Assembly (NCBI GenBank): GCA_017936785.1
Contig: JAGBEV010000059.1
Span: 1 to 38,352, forward strand
Reading direction: 5' to 3'
DNA length: 38,352 nt
DNA from: Lachnospiraceae bacterium
GTDB lineage: Bacteria > Bacillota > Clostridia > Lachnospirales > Lachnospiraceae
Below, in pieces: positions 8,026-16,838 of this stretch. The notes under the pieces were generated by a model. The model had not been told where the DNA came from, did no database searches, and was given only the letters and a program-made list of their open reading frames with translations. The translations under genes were made by a program, and so were the position numbers. Position 1 is the first letter of the stretch; each line of letters starts with the position of its first letter.

Positions 8026-9189
8026 CTATTTTTCTTTAACGGACAAAAAAGTCTTTATATCATCCAGATGTAATTCCTTTTCATAATCAATGGCGCAAAG
8101 TGATATCTGGTAAATATAGCCGTCTCCTATATCACATGCCGCTTCTATGCGCTGAAATTCATCACCATCACTTGTATAGCGTTCTTCGATATAGAAAAAG
8201 GTATGATCTGCCACTTTAACAGAACTGACAACTGCATTGTCATCCCTGGTATTGTCAGCTTCTATCTGAATATAATGCTCTGCACCTTCTCCATATGTAT
8301 CCGGTTTCAGATAACAGCTTATATCTACATCAAGTCCGGAATCCAGAAAGCTTTCCATCGTCCATATTTCATCTGCATCTTCATAGGTTGAATAAAATCC
8401 CGGTTCCACTTTAAATGCAACAGTTACCCCATCATATTCCAAAGTGCTCTCTTCTTTTTGCTCCCCAATATAAGAAATTCTTCGCAGTTCATCCAGATCC
8501 TCCTGGGTGGTATCAGGCTCACCTGTTTCCTCAGCCGTGGATGCCATCGCTGCCCATCGTTCTAAAATTTCTTTGTCGGATACCTCATCAGATTTTATTA
8601 GTATCTGTGCACACAATCTTTTATCACTGTCTGCAGCCGCCGTATATACTACAATAAAATCATTCTCTTCATTACTATATGTAAAATAAGCATAGGGCTT
8701 TCCATCTATGGTAATTTCTTCAATTTCTTTTGTGATCGTTCCGCCGCTGTCCTTTGCTCCTTTCATCAGGGCATCCGGTTCTTTTATCTTTTCATCATAG
8801 GAACCGTCTCTTACAAGAAACATCAGTACAAAAAGATCATCCCGGTAAACAATGGGACCTCTGGTATCATCAATAAAATAGCCGTATTCTCCGGGAACCT
8901 GTACCCTGAATCCTCCTATGGCAATTCCTACTGTCGGTCCATTCTGATCTTCCGATTCACTGCCGTCTTCCAAAACTTCCGCATCATCTAAAATACTTCC
9001 TTCTGATGCTTCTTCATCCTCTTTTTGCGCCGGTTTCTGATCCTTCTTCTCTTTTTCTTCTTCCTCCGGCTCTTCTTCCATACGCTGGACTACCCCGGCA
9101 GTTATCTTCTCCTCTTCTTTTTTGCCGCATCCTGTAAGCATGCCCAAAGCCAAAGCTCCTATTAAAAAACGAATTGCTGTCTTTTTCAT
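8026..9189 (-). CDS. Lipoprotein with two similar domains
   Basis: 387 residues. The signal peptide ends in the lipobox LTGC (Cys21), so the protein should be lipid-anchored outside the membrane. A strongly acidic, disordered-looking linker (about 24-85) is followed by two beta-rich segments of similar layout. One is about 90-215 (IGGFRVQVPGEYGYFIDD...) and the other about 245-387 (YDGVTVAFKVEPGFYSTYED...), suggesting an internal duplication. No enzyme motif is visible. It stands between the transglutaminase-like gene (71-bp gap) and the metalloprotease (8-bp gap). RBS GGAGGAG precedes the ATG. A ligand-binding or scaffolding role is only inferred. Confidence 0.8.
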   Translation of the reverse strand: MKKTAIRFLIGALALGMLTGCGKKEEEKITAGVVQRMEEEPEEEEKEKKDQKPAQKEDEEASEGSILDDAEVLEDGSESEDQNGPTVGIAIGGFRVQVPGEYGYFIDDTRGPIVYRDDLFVLMFLVRDGSYDEKIKEPDALMKGAKDSGGTITKEIEEITIDGKPYAYFTYSNEENDFIVVYTAAADSDKRLCAQILIKSDEVSDKEILERWAAMASTAEETGEPDTTQEDLDELRRISYIGEQKEESTLEYDGVTVAFKVEPGFYSTYEDADEIWTMESFLDSGLDVDISCYLKPDTYGEGAEHYIQIEADNTRDDNAVVSSVKVADHTFFYIEERYTSDGDEFQRIEAACDIGDGYIYQISLCAIDYEKELHLDDIKTFLSVKEK

Positions 9190-9260
9190 ATTGCACTCTC
9201 CTCCCTTTCATCTATAACACAAAAAAGAGCAGGGAAAGGTTGCAATAAACAGCTTCATTT

Positions 9261-11654
9261 TTACCAATCTTTGTCATAAATTATCACATAATCATTGATG
9301 CGGCTGTATTGAAGACTGTCTAACCGCTTATCTTCACCATTCATCAAGAATATTTTTCTCACCAATTGAATCAGCATTGTTTCATCAAAACCATAATCAG
9401 TATATCGAAATGCTATAACATCCTGATGAACTTTTTCTGCCAGGATTTCTTCCACTTCCTCCATACTGTCAGCAGTCAGATCATGATAATTATAATATTC
9501 CTTGAAATAGTCCTGATTTTTCTCCTCCAGCCATTCCTTTTCCTCATTTAATGTAAAATCATTTCCCCAGACATACCCATTTTCTTCTGCAAATTCCATG
9601 TCTGTGTTATATAAGTAAAAAGGAACCCCAACGGTATTTCTATTGCTGCTGCAGTCAATCTGATACCAATTGCCGTCCAGTTCAATCACATTCCATGCAT
9701 GAGGAATATTCCCGTTTAAATACCCGCTTACTGTTTTTACATGCAGCCCTGCCATATGGGAAAGAAGCTGGAATGCAGAAGCATAGCCCTGACAAAGCGC
9801 TTCCTGCTCCACCAATGCCCCATAAGCATTAACGGCATTTTCCATATAAACATTTCCTTCTGATTTCATAAAATTCTGCTTTTTTGCCTGCTCCCATTCT
9901 ACAGAAGCATAGCTGCAGTTTTCTTCCAGCCAAAGATAAATCTCCATCTCTTTTTCTTCATCGGTCATCTCTTCCCTGATCAGTTCTTTTATCAGCTTTT
10001 CAGCATACTGACAGATCTTTTTCTGCTTGCGGGAAATTTCCCATTTGTTATAAGAATATCCCACCCTCAGGCAGGCGTTGTCATAATCATAAGAATAAGA
10101 GCTCACCCCAAGGATATAGGGATTTTGCTGGCAGACTTTCAAAAATACTGCTTCCAGTGTATATGGATTCTGCAATTTAGGAAATGCCTTTAAAGAAATT
10201 TCCTCATCACCTGCCATCAGTCCGTATGCAAGCCATGCCTCTTCAGCGCTGTCAGCAAAAACCGCAAGCCTCTCATCCGGTTTCTTTACAGTCTCTTTAT
10301 CCCCTTCTTCGATCCACCGCCGGGTCTGCTCCTTTACTGCCCTGTAAAGATTAGGACCTCCGTCGGCATTCCCCTCCTGCGCCAGAATACTTTTTACTGC
10401 CATGGAAGGAACCTTGTTCAATTGAGAATTCATATTCAGATAGATCACATTCACATTATGATCGATCACTACGGGACAATCAGTAACGTTCTCTGCATCA
10501 ATATATACTGTTCCTCCCAGAAGTGTTCCCTTTACCTGAAAATCATAAAGAATGCTTACATCGCCTTTTTTTCGCAAACGGTAATAAACCGGTCTCTGCA
10601 TAATGCTGCCGTCAATATTCAGCACTGCCAGTTTTTCCGGCAAATCCTCTATACTGTCAAACCACGTATAGCTGATCGTATCATAGGCAAATTTGTAAGG
10701 TAATTTCAAATTTGCCGTATCTACCGGAGCGGAAAGGTTACTCTCCTTTCCCTCTACTGTTGCCGTCACAAAAAAGCACCCATAAGCCCCTCTGTTCTGA
10801 TAACTCCGGCAGCTCAATGGCGTACCTATATATCCGGCGTCTTCATTTTCATCATGGTCTTCTTCATCCCCGCCTTCCCCTGTAAGATCTGAAAAATGGG
10901 TATCCTTTGTCCTTCCTATAGAGAAGAGAGTGCCTTTTCTGTAACCATTCTCCATTCCTTTGTTTACTTCATCATTACCGCCGCTCCAGAAAGTAATTGG
11001 CACATATTGATAAACCGTATAATATTCCGCCCCTTCTACCGGCTCCCAGGAAAGTGTCAGGTTCCCATAATTATCAATGATTCCCTCAACATCAGGCACT
11101 TCACTTTCCGATGCAACTGTAAAAGGAATGATCTGGGGAGCCTCCAGTTTGACCGGGGATTCTTCCCCTGTATCATAATGAATGCAGATATAGTAAATCG
11201 GTGCGCATCCCCATAATGTCTTATAATCCAACGGGCTTTCTGCGTTCCTGTTATATTCATAACGTTTGTCATCCTCTTCATCCAGAAAATCATTTGCTAA
11301 AACCGGATCAATAGGAGAAAGATACAATCTGGTTTTTCCGTCCCATTCCTCATCCCATGCATAACACATAATCTCACTTTCCTTACTGCAGGAAGCATCC
11401 GTATGTACTGTAGCCAGATCATGACCGTTCAGACCATCATACATATATTGATAATCCATTTCAAAATCAAGAATCACTTTCTGTTCCTGCCCCACATTAT
11501 ATACAGGAACCAGATTGCCTTCTTCATAAGGAAACTGCTCCTTGATCTCTTTTGCACTTATTTTTTTCTGCCCATAAGCAAATTGGCAGAATACCATTCC
11601 GCCAATTATCAATATTCCTGCCGCTACAGCAAGAATTTTTCCATATTTATTCAT
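9261..11654 (-). CDS. Large exported transglutaminase-like protein
   Basis: 797 residues. An N-terminal hydrophobic segment (about 8-28) serves as signal or anchor. A fibronectin-III-like stretch (about 190-310; LTLSWEPVEGAEYYTVYQY) precedes a middle region of unknown fold. The C-terminal transglutaminase-core domain has a complete Cys-His-Asp triad: C621 in ALCQGYA, H652 in PHAWN and D667 in QIDCS. Bacterial proteins with this domain are usually peptidases, cross-linkers or binding modules acting outside the cell. It lies 16 bases downstream of the anti-sigma gene, third in the operon. Cell-wall attachment signals such as LPxTG are absent. Confidence 0.85.
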   Translation of the reverse strand: MNKYGKILAVAAGILIIGGMVFCQFAYGQKKISAKEIKEQFPYEEGNLVPVYNVGQEQKVILDFEMDYQYMYDGLNGHDLATVHTDASCSKESEIMCYAWDEEWDGKTRLYLSPIDPVLANDFLDEEDDKRYEYNRNAESPLDYKTLWGCAPIYYICIHYDTGEESPVKLEAPQIIPFTVASESEVPDVEGIIDNYGNLTLSWEPVEGAEYYTVYQYVPITFWSGGNDEVNKGMENGYRKGTLFSIGRTKDTHFSDLTGEGGDEEDHDENEDAGYIGTPLSCRSYQNRGAYGCFFVTATVEGKESNLSAPVDTANLKLPYKFAYDTISYTWFDSIEDLPEKLAVLNIDGSIMQRPVYYRLRKKGDVSILYDFQVKGTLLGGTVYIDAENVTDCPVVIDHNVNVIYLNMNSQLNKVPSMAVKSILAQEGNADGGPNLYRAVKEQTRRWIEEGDKETVKKPDERLAVFADSAEEAWLAYGLMAGDEEISLKAFPKLQNPYTLEAVFLKVCQQNPYILGVSSYSYDYDNACLRVGYSYNKWEISRKQKKICQYAEKLIKELIREEMTDEEKEMEIYLWLEENCSYASVEWEQAKKQNFMKSEGNVYMENAVNAYGALVEQEALCQGYASAFQLLSHMAGLHVKTVSGYLNGNIPHAWNVIELDGNWYQIDCSSNRNTVGVPFYLYNTDMEFAEENGYVWGNDFTLNEEKEWLEEKNQDYFKEYYNYHDLTADSMEEVEEILAEKVHQDVIAFRYTDYGFDETMLIQLVRKIFLMNGEDKRLDSLQYSRINDYVIIYDKDW

Positions 11655-11670
11655 GTTCTTTGCTTTCCGA

Positions 11671-12324
11671 TCATTCTTTTAATTCAAAAACGCCATCTAT
11701 TTCGCTGCAGAAAAAGTATTTTTCCCCGTAAATGGTAAATTTAATTACCGTTCCATCCTGAAACTCAGCCAGATAATAAACCGGCGATTGTACCAGTAAA
11801 TCTTTTGCATCCTTATAGTTTCCCATGATCTGACCTTCTGCCAGTCTTTCCACCAGATCTGCTGTATTCTTCGAGGACATTTCTTCGGCATTCTGAAAAT
11901 TTTCTTTTGTGGAAACGGTAATCTTAAGCCCTTTATCTCCAGTCATCTTATCCACTAATATTCCAAAGATTTCTTCGGGCTTTGTCTCATCACCGTACCA
12001 GGAACTTCCGTCAAAAACCCCTTCCGAAGCATTTGTATGTTCCAACAGACCACCGGCATTCTGCTTCATAAAATTATCGTTAGCATTTGCTAACCCATTT
12101 GTTCCTTTCCACCGGATGCCGATTCCGATACAGATCAATGCTGCTGCCGCAGCCGTAGACCATATAAGTGCTTTCCTTCCGGCTTTTTTTCTCTTACCGT
12201 TTATATTTGCTCTTTCCTGCCGGGAACTCTCCGCTTCCTGCTCCATTTTAACTGCAAGTTCCTGCAGAAAGGAGGAATCCGGTGCAATCTTCTGCATTTC
12301 TTTTCGATAATCTTCTTTAAACAT
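11671..12324 (-). CDS. Single-pass membrane anti-sigma factor (putative)
   Basis: 217 residues. The cytosolic helical N-terminus (MFKEDYRKEMQKIAPDSSF..., about 1-48) ends in a basic patch. One membrane helix follows (about 51-72, WSTAAAAALICIGIGIRW), then an extracytoplasmic domain with no motif I recognise. Gene order and topology match anti-sigma factors paired with ECF sigma factors: the start overlaps the sigma gene stop by 8 bases, with RBS AGGAGG inside the sigma gene. By analogy the N-terminus would hold the sigma factor and the outer domain would sense a signal. There is no zinc-binding HxxxCxxC motif, so it is not a classical ZAS protein. Confidence 0.75.
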   Translation of the reverse strand: MFKEDYRKEMQKIAPDSSFLQELAVKMEQEAESSRQERANINGKRKKAGRKALIWSTAAAAALICIGIGIRWKGTNGLANANDNFMKQNAGGLLEHTNASEGVFDGSSWYGDETKPEEIFGILVDKMTGDKGLKITVSTKENFQNAEEMSSKNTADLVERLAEGQIMGNYKDAKDLLVQSPVYYLAEFQDGTVIKFTIYGEKYFFCSEIDGVFELKE

Positions 12325-12856
12325 CGAAATCCTCCTCTCTTAAATTTTTCTTCAATATCTCTCTTGCCCTGAATAAATGGGATTTTACCGTTGCTTCTTT
12401 CATTCCCACAGTGGAGCTGATTTCTTTTACAGACAAATCTTCAAAATAAAACAGATGAACGATCACTCTGTATTTTTCAGGCAGTTTTGCCACTTCATAC
12501 AACAATCCGTTATCAAAATCCTTTTCCAGCCCTGAGCTTCCTTCGAGAATGCCTTCTACCTCGTCCATTGACACCCGCTTCCTGTTCCATGCAGAAGTCA
12601 ACAGAGACTTGGTTGCATTAATGGTCACTCTGATCAGCCATGCCTTACGGTATTCTTCCTCTGAAAATTCATGCTGATGTTTTATATATTTCATAAAAAC
12701 ATCCTGTGTAATATCTTCCGCATCACATTTATTCATAGTCCTGGCATAAGCAAGCCTGTAGACCATGCCGGAATATTTAGCAAGTACTTCCTCAACGGTC
12801 ATATATTCAATTGTATCGGCACTTCTATGTGTATTTCCTTTGATCGATACTTCCAT
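12317..12856 (-). CDS. ECF-type RNA polymerase sigma factor
   Basis: 179 residues, the usual ECF length, with regions 2 and 4 only. Region 2 (about 25-90) contains YRLAYARTMNKCDAEDITQDVFMKYI. Region 4 (about 115-172) contains LPEKYRVIVHLFYFEDLSVKEISSTVGMKEATVKSHLFRAREIL with its helix-turn-helix. It heads a five-gene operon with a membrane anti-sigma partner and exported proteins, which suggests control of an envelope response. The upstream promoter (12908-12936) looks vegetative; I do not see a clear separate ECF-type promoter, so self-activation is not shown. Confidence 0.93.
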   Translation of the reverse strand: MEVSIKGNTHRSADTIEYMTVEEVLAKYSGMVYRLAYARTMNKCDAEDITQDVFMKYIKHQHEFSEEEYRKAWLIRVTINATKSLLTSAWNRKRVSMDEVEGILEGSSGLEKDFDNGLLYEVAKLPEKYRVIVHLFYFEDLSVKEISSTVGMKEATVKSHLFRAREILKKNLREEDFDV

Positions 12857-12907
12857 TTTATCCTGTTGTTTATCCCCCAGCTAATTTCATCAAACTATCT
12901 GATTACT

Positions 12908-12936
12908 ATTTTAACCGCCCATCTTCCAAGATTCAA
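12908..12936 (-). promoter_or_regulatory. Promoter of the sigma-factor operon
   Basis: Minus-strand -35 TTGAAT (12931-12936), 17-bp spacer, -10 TAAAAT (12908-12913), about 50 bases upstream of the sigma-factor ATG. Confidence 0.65.
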
Positions 12937-12965
12937 CGAAAAAATGAAAAATACCAAATATTCTC

Positions 12966-13841
12966 TTACTTACTTTTTACAGGAATCCAGATTGCACTTT
13001 CATAATCATAAGCTTTTGTATCTCCCATACAGGAATACCACTCAATATCAATTCCTTCTGCCACTTCCCAATGGGGATTGCCGGGAATCCATTCTTTATA
13101 AATCTGAGTATTCAGAGATTGGAGCGCCCCGGGCAGCGGACCTGTGCAGGGGAACTTTGCCCATTCCATTGGCGGAATCTCAAATACCTTCATTCCCTCA
13201 GGCACTTTTCCTGCATACATTCCCGCAATCATATAATGAAAACTGTTTTCTCCCGGCATATCATCAATACAGATGCCATACATACCTACCACAGCTTCCT
13301 TTAACACTCTCATGGTCTCCTGATCATATGCGCCCTTTTGGCAGTTTTCTACAAACTCATCCCAGAACCTGGGGATTTCCTGATAGGAATTCTCATAGGA
13401 AAACACCCTTTCAAATCCCACCATTCTCATGTTTTCCATCTTCTCAACCTTAAAATCCATTTTATTTCCTCCTTTAATTGAAACTGTTATCTTAAGAGGA
13501 AGGAAAGTTCTGATCCTGGATGGATCTTTTTTCAGCTGCATGGGCGATACTCCATGAAACCGGCTGAATGCCTTGGTAAAGCTCTCAGGGGTGTCATATC
13601 CGTATTCATAGGCGAGGTCGATGACCTTATCTTTGCCTGCTAAAACATCCAATGCCGCCAGATACAGCCTGCGGCATCTGATATATTCCCCTATGGAAAA
13701 GCCTGTCATGATCTTAAATCCCTTTTGAAAATAATAGGGCGACATATGCACTTCATCTGCCACTTCTTCGGCGCCGGTCTCTTCCAGCAGATGTGCTTCC
13801 ATATAATCAATTGCCTTTCTAAAACATTCCGTCCATTCCAT
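12966..13841 (-). CDS. AraC-type regulator with GyrI-like domain
   Basis: 291 residues. The N-terminal AraC-type double helix-turn-helix (about 5-105) has EEVADEVHMSPYYFQKGFKIMTG and the signature YGYDTPESFTKAFSRFHGVSPMQLKKDP. The C-terminal GyrI/effector-binding domain (about 125-291) includes the end WIPVKSK typical of the fold. Proteins of this build sense small hydrophobic or drug-like ligands and activate nearby genes. I take the ATG at 13841 because relatives begin MEW; an in-frame GTG at 13850 would add three residues. It follows vanT by about 90 bases on the same strand, so weak read-through from the van operon is possible. Confidence 0.9.
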   Translation of the reverse strand: MEWTECFRKAIDYMEAHLLEETGAEEVADEVHMSPYYFQKGFKIMTGFSIGEYIRCRRLYLAALDVLAGKDKVIDLAYEYGYDTPESFTKAFSRFHGVSPMQLKKDPSRIRTFLPLKITVSIKGGNKMDFKVEKMENMRMVGFERVFSYENSYQEIPRFWDEFVENCQKGAYDQETMRVLKEAVVGMYGICIDDMPGENSFHYMIAGMYAGKVPEGMKVFEIPPMEWAKFPCTGPLPGALQSLNTQIYKEWIPGNPHWEVAEGIDIEWYSCMGDTKAYDYESAIWIPVKSK

Positions 13842-13932
13842 TTTTCTCACATATCATCCAATCATCTCAAATGATGGCTGGATTTCTTCCTTTCTTCCGA
13901 CCTCTTAAAATCAGTTTAACTTGGGAGAAAAT

Positions 13933-16191
13933 TTAAATCCTGTCATTTTGTGCCACAATATGTCCCAGCCGGCTTCCCATTCTGCAAAGGAGCTCATTGG
14001 TAATGGTTCCCGCCGCCGCTGCCACTTCTTCGGCACTGATACCTGCTCTTCCCGCTTCTCCGATCAGAATAACTTCATCCCCGGGTTTTACATCTTCAAT
14101 CCCCGTCAGATCCACTGTCAGCTGGTCCATACAGATTCTGCCGATGATGGGCGCCTTTTTCCCTCCGATCAGAACCCAGCCTTTTCCATTGGACAGATTT
14201 CTGGGATATCCGTCTCCATACCCGATGGTTACCGCTGCTATCATCATATCATAAGGCGCCCTAAAGGTACATCCGTATCCGACACACTCCCCTTTGTTCA
14301 GTTTTCTGACCAGCGCCACCCTTGCCTTTAAGGTCAGGACAGGTTTTAAAGAAAGCTCCCTTTTTACTTCATCATCCGGACTGCTTAAGCATCCGTACAT
14401 CATGATTCCCATGCGCACATAACTGCACTGAAGCTCCGGATAGTTTACTGTGCCATAGCTGCTTTGCAGATGGGTCTTTAATCCTGTATATCCTGCTGTT
14501 TCTATTTTATCTAAAACCTGCTCAAAATTCCTGATCTGCTTTCTTGTATACAGGACCGCTTCATCCTCTCCTCTGTCAGACACACACAGATGGGAAAAAA
14601 TACCCTCTATCTGCAAATTGGGATACTGGAAAATGTTGAGAATTTTATCCCCATTGCGCCAGTCTTCTCCCAACCGGTGCATTCCCGTATCCACTTTTAC
14701 GTGTACCTTCACAGGAATTCCCTGTTCATTTAACTGTCCGGCATAGTTTTCATCCAAAACAGTCTGCACCAGATGATACTTTGCAAGATATCCAGCATTT
14801 TCCGGTGAAGTGTAACCTAAGATCAGTATCTTTCCTTTTAAGCCATTTTTCCTTAAATGAACAGCCTCTTCCAATGTGGCTGTTGCAAAGGCTTTCACTC
14901 CCATACCATAAAGGAATTTTGCCACCTCCACATCTCCATGACCGTAGGCATTTGCCTTTACAACTGCCATAAACTTACATCCCTTTGGGAGATTTGCTTT
15001 GATTTGCTCCACATTCCACTTTAAATGCTCCAGATCGATTTCAATCCACGCCCTGTCAGTCTGCAGCTCCGGAAGGATGCTTTTCTTTTTCTTTTTTCCT
15101 ACGCCCAATAAATGATATATTGCCAATAATATCCATGCGGCAAATGCGCTTAATAAAGATACTGCCAGATAGCAGACCAGCGTATTTTCCACCAGAATGT
15201 CATAAAGCCCTAAGGGTTTGGACACACCTCGCAATGCTACCAGTACGAAGGGATGGATGATATAAATGAGCATCGCTCCATTTCCCATATCTTTCCTTCC
15301 GGCTCCGATACTTTTTCTATTTTTTCTTTCCCTTTTTTGGCTGTTTATTCCACAGGAGAGACGGCTGATCCATAGAAACAGGAAATACATCAACGGCACC
15401 AGTAAAATATACATACTGTCATGCCTCTGCCACCGTAGCTTGTGTAAAAGCAAGCCTTCCCCAGCCATCAGTAAAAAGAAAATAACCGCTTCCATCCCCG
15501 TTATCAGCTGACTGTACTCCTTTTTTCTCTCATTTGTTTTTGCAGCAAGACAGCCCAGCATCAAAAATGCCGGTGCAAAGAAAATTCCGTTTCTTGTATA
15601 AGAAGATATTTTAAATATCTCATCATAAACTTTTCCCAAAAGGGGCAGTATTTTGGTCAATCCATAATAGCTGTCACCCACCAGTCCCAACACATATAAG
15701 ACCAGAGAAATTGCGAAAGCCGCCTTTTCTCCTATGGCACGGATCAGCATAAGACAGATGAGCATTCCCAGCATGACTGCCGGCAGATACCACAGATGAT
15801 AAAAAGTGCCATCAAAGAAAACGTCCCTGCATACTTGTCCCAATGAAATATCTTTGAAATTGCCTGCATAAATATTGACGGGCAGATAGAGCAGGGTTGC
15901 CGCCAGATACAATATGCAGGTTTTCTTTAAGAATCTAAGAGCCTTTCCATTATGCTTTTTACAATCTGAAAGGACAAAATATCCCGATACCATAAAGAAG
16001 AAAGGAACAGCTATCCTTGCTATGATCCGGGTGAACACAAAATCAGCCGTCTCATTGATGCTTTGCAGTGGCGATACATGAATCGCCACTACCAGAAAGG
16101 CACACAAAAGCTTCATGTACTCTATGGAAATATTTCTGCCGCCTTTTCCGTCATTTGTTCTTCTCTGTTTTGAAAGCACCTGCCCGCTCAT
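13933..16191 (-). CDS. vanT: VanT membrane-bound serine/alanine racemase
   Basis: 752 residues, the two-part architecture of VanT. The N-terminal acyltransferase-3-like membrane domain (about 18-365) has about ten helices. The C-terminal PLP-dependent alanine-racemase-fold domain (about 380-752) carries the PLP-binding lysine K412 in VVKANAYGHG and the catalytic Tyr639 in VGYGCTF. In VanC/E/G-type resistance this enzyme makes D-serine for the ligase. It is last in vanG-vanXY-vanT; its ATG overlaps the vanXY stop (ATGA), with RBS GGGAGG inside vanXY. No frameshift or missing catalytic residue is seen. Confidence 0.95.
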   Translation of the reverse strand: MSGQVLSKQRRTNDGKGGRNISIEYMKLLCAFLVVAIHVSPLQSINETADFVFTRIIARIAVPFFFMVSGYFVLSDCKKHNGKALRFLKKTCILYLAATLLYLPVNIYAGNFKDISLGQVCRDVFFDGTFYHLWYLPAVMLGMLICLMLIRAIGEKAAFAISLVLYVLGLVGDSYYGLTKILPLLGKVYDEIFKISSYTRNGIFFAPAFLMLGCLAAKTNERKKEYSQLITGMEAVIFFLLMAGEGLLLHKLRWQRHDSMYILLVPLMYFLFLWISRLSCGINSQKRERKNRKSIGAGRKDMGNGAMLIYIIHPFVLVALRGVSKPLGLYDILVENTLVCYLAVSLLSAFAAWILLAIYHLLGVGKKKKKSILPELQTDRAWIEIDLEHLKWNVEQIKANLPKGCKFMAVVKANAYGHGDVEVAKFLYGMGVKAFATATLEEAVHLRKNGLKGKILILGYTSPENAGYLAKYHLVQTVLDENYAGQLNEQGIPVKVHVKVDTGMHRLGEDWRNGDKILNIFQYPNLQIEGIFSHLCVSDRGEDEAVLYTRKQIRNFEQVLDKIETAGYTGLKTHLQSSYGTVNYPELQCSYVRMGIMMYGCLSSPDDEVKRELSLKPVLTLKARVALVRKLNKGECVGYGCTFRAPYDMMIAAVTIGYGDGYPRNLSNGKGWVLIGGKKAPIIGRICMDQLTVDLTGIEDVKPGDEVILIGEAGRAGISAEEVAAAAGTITNELLCRMGSRLGHIVAQNDRI

Positions 16192-16838
16192 GACACTCCC
16201 TCCCCTCTTTCTGCCATTTCCACCTTGCCGAAGCAGGTCTCCTCTTGGGTTTTCTCTGAATTTTTATCCGTAGCTTTTTTCGTAATCTCTTCCAGATACG
16301 CAATATATTCTTCCAAGGCAAAATCTTTTTCCTTTATGATCCTTGCATGAGGTACTCCCACATAGCGGAAATGCCACTGTTCGGCAGATATGCCCGTGAC
16401 CGCCTCCTTGGATTTCTGATACCTTTCTATAAACCCATAATCTGCGGCTCTTTCCCTGAAGGTCTGGCAGATTCCCTCATAAGGAAATGCCGGGCGGATA
16501 AAATCAATTTCATCTGCCTTTAAGCCCAGGTCTATCGCCAGCCCTGTTTCATGCTCGCTGCATCCCGGTTTTGCCACGTATTTTTTCGTAAACTCCAAAC
16601 CGTTTTCCTTTATGGAGTCATTCCAGATCTCTTCCTGCTCCTTCCTTGTGCGGTAACCGCTGACTAATACGATCTTATCCTCAGGCAGCGTATCCAGCAG
16701 CGTCTGTAAATGTTCTGCCGCTTCCTCTTCCATAAAAATGCCTGTCCCCGGAAATTCCCTCAGCTTCTCCTGCCCTTCTTTCTCATAAGGGTGTGTTGCA
16801 TTTACTAAAATTAAATATTGGTTATCTTCTCTATTCAT
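16188..16838 (-). CDS. vanXY: VanXY D,D-peptidase (M15B)
   Basis: 216-residue zinc peptidase of the VanY/VanXY (M15B) family with no signal peptide, so it should act in the cytoplasm like VanXY. Key motifs are VSGYRTRKEQEEIW, SEHETGLAIDLG (zinc ligands His and Asp) and EQWHFRYVG (catalytic Glu and third ligand His). VanXY enzymes hydrolyse D-Ala-D-Ala and remove the terminal D-Ala from pentapeptide precursors while sparing D-Ser ends. It overlaps vanG by 8 bases and vanT by 4, with little RBS of its own, implying coupled translation. Confidence 0.93.
   Translation of the reverse strand: MNREDNQYLILVNATHPYEKEGQEKLREFPGTGIFMEEEAAEHLQTLLDTLPEDKIVLVSGYRTRKEQEEIWNDSIKENGLEFTKKYVAKPGCSEHETGLAIDLGLKADEIDFIRPAFPYEGICQTFRERAADYGFIERYQKSKEAVTGISAEQWHFRYVGVPHARIIKEKDFALEEYIAYLEEITKKATDKNSEKTQEETCFGKVEMAERGEGVS

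Noticed and set aside
12671-13453. A 260-codon plus-strand open frame
   Set aside because: Antisense to the sigma factor and AraC genes, across the sigma promoter; its composition is that of a shadow frame.
13851-13932. Inverted repeat with ATCAT/ATGAT arms between vanT and the AraC gene as a terminator
   Set aside because: No T run follows, and the arms are short; it is left uncalled.
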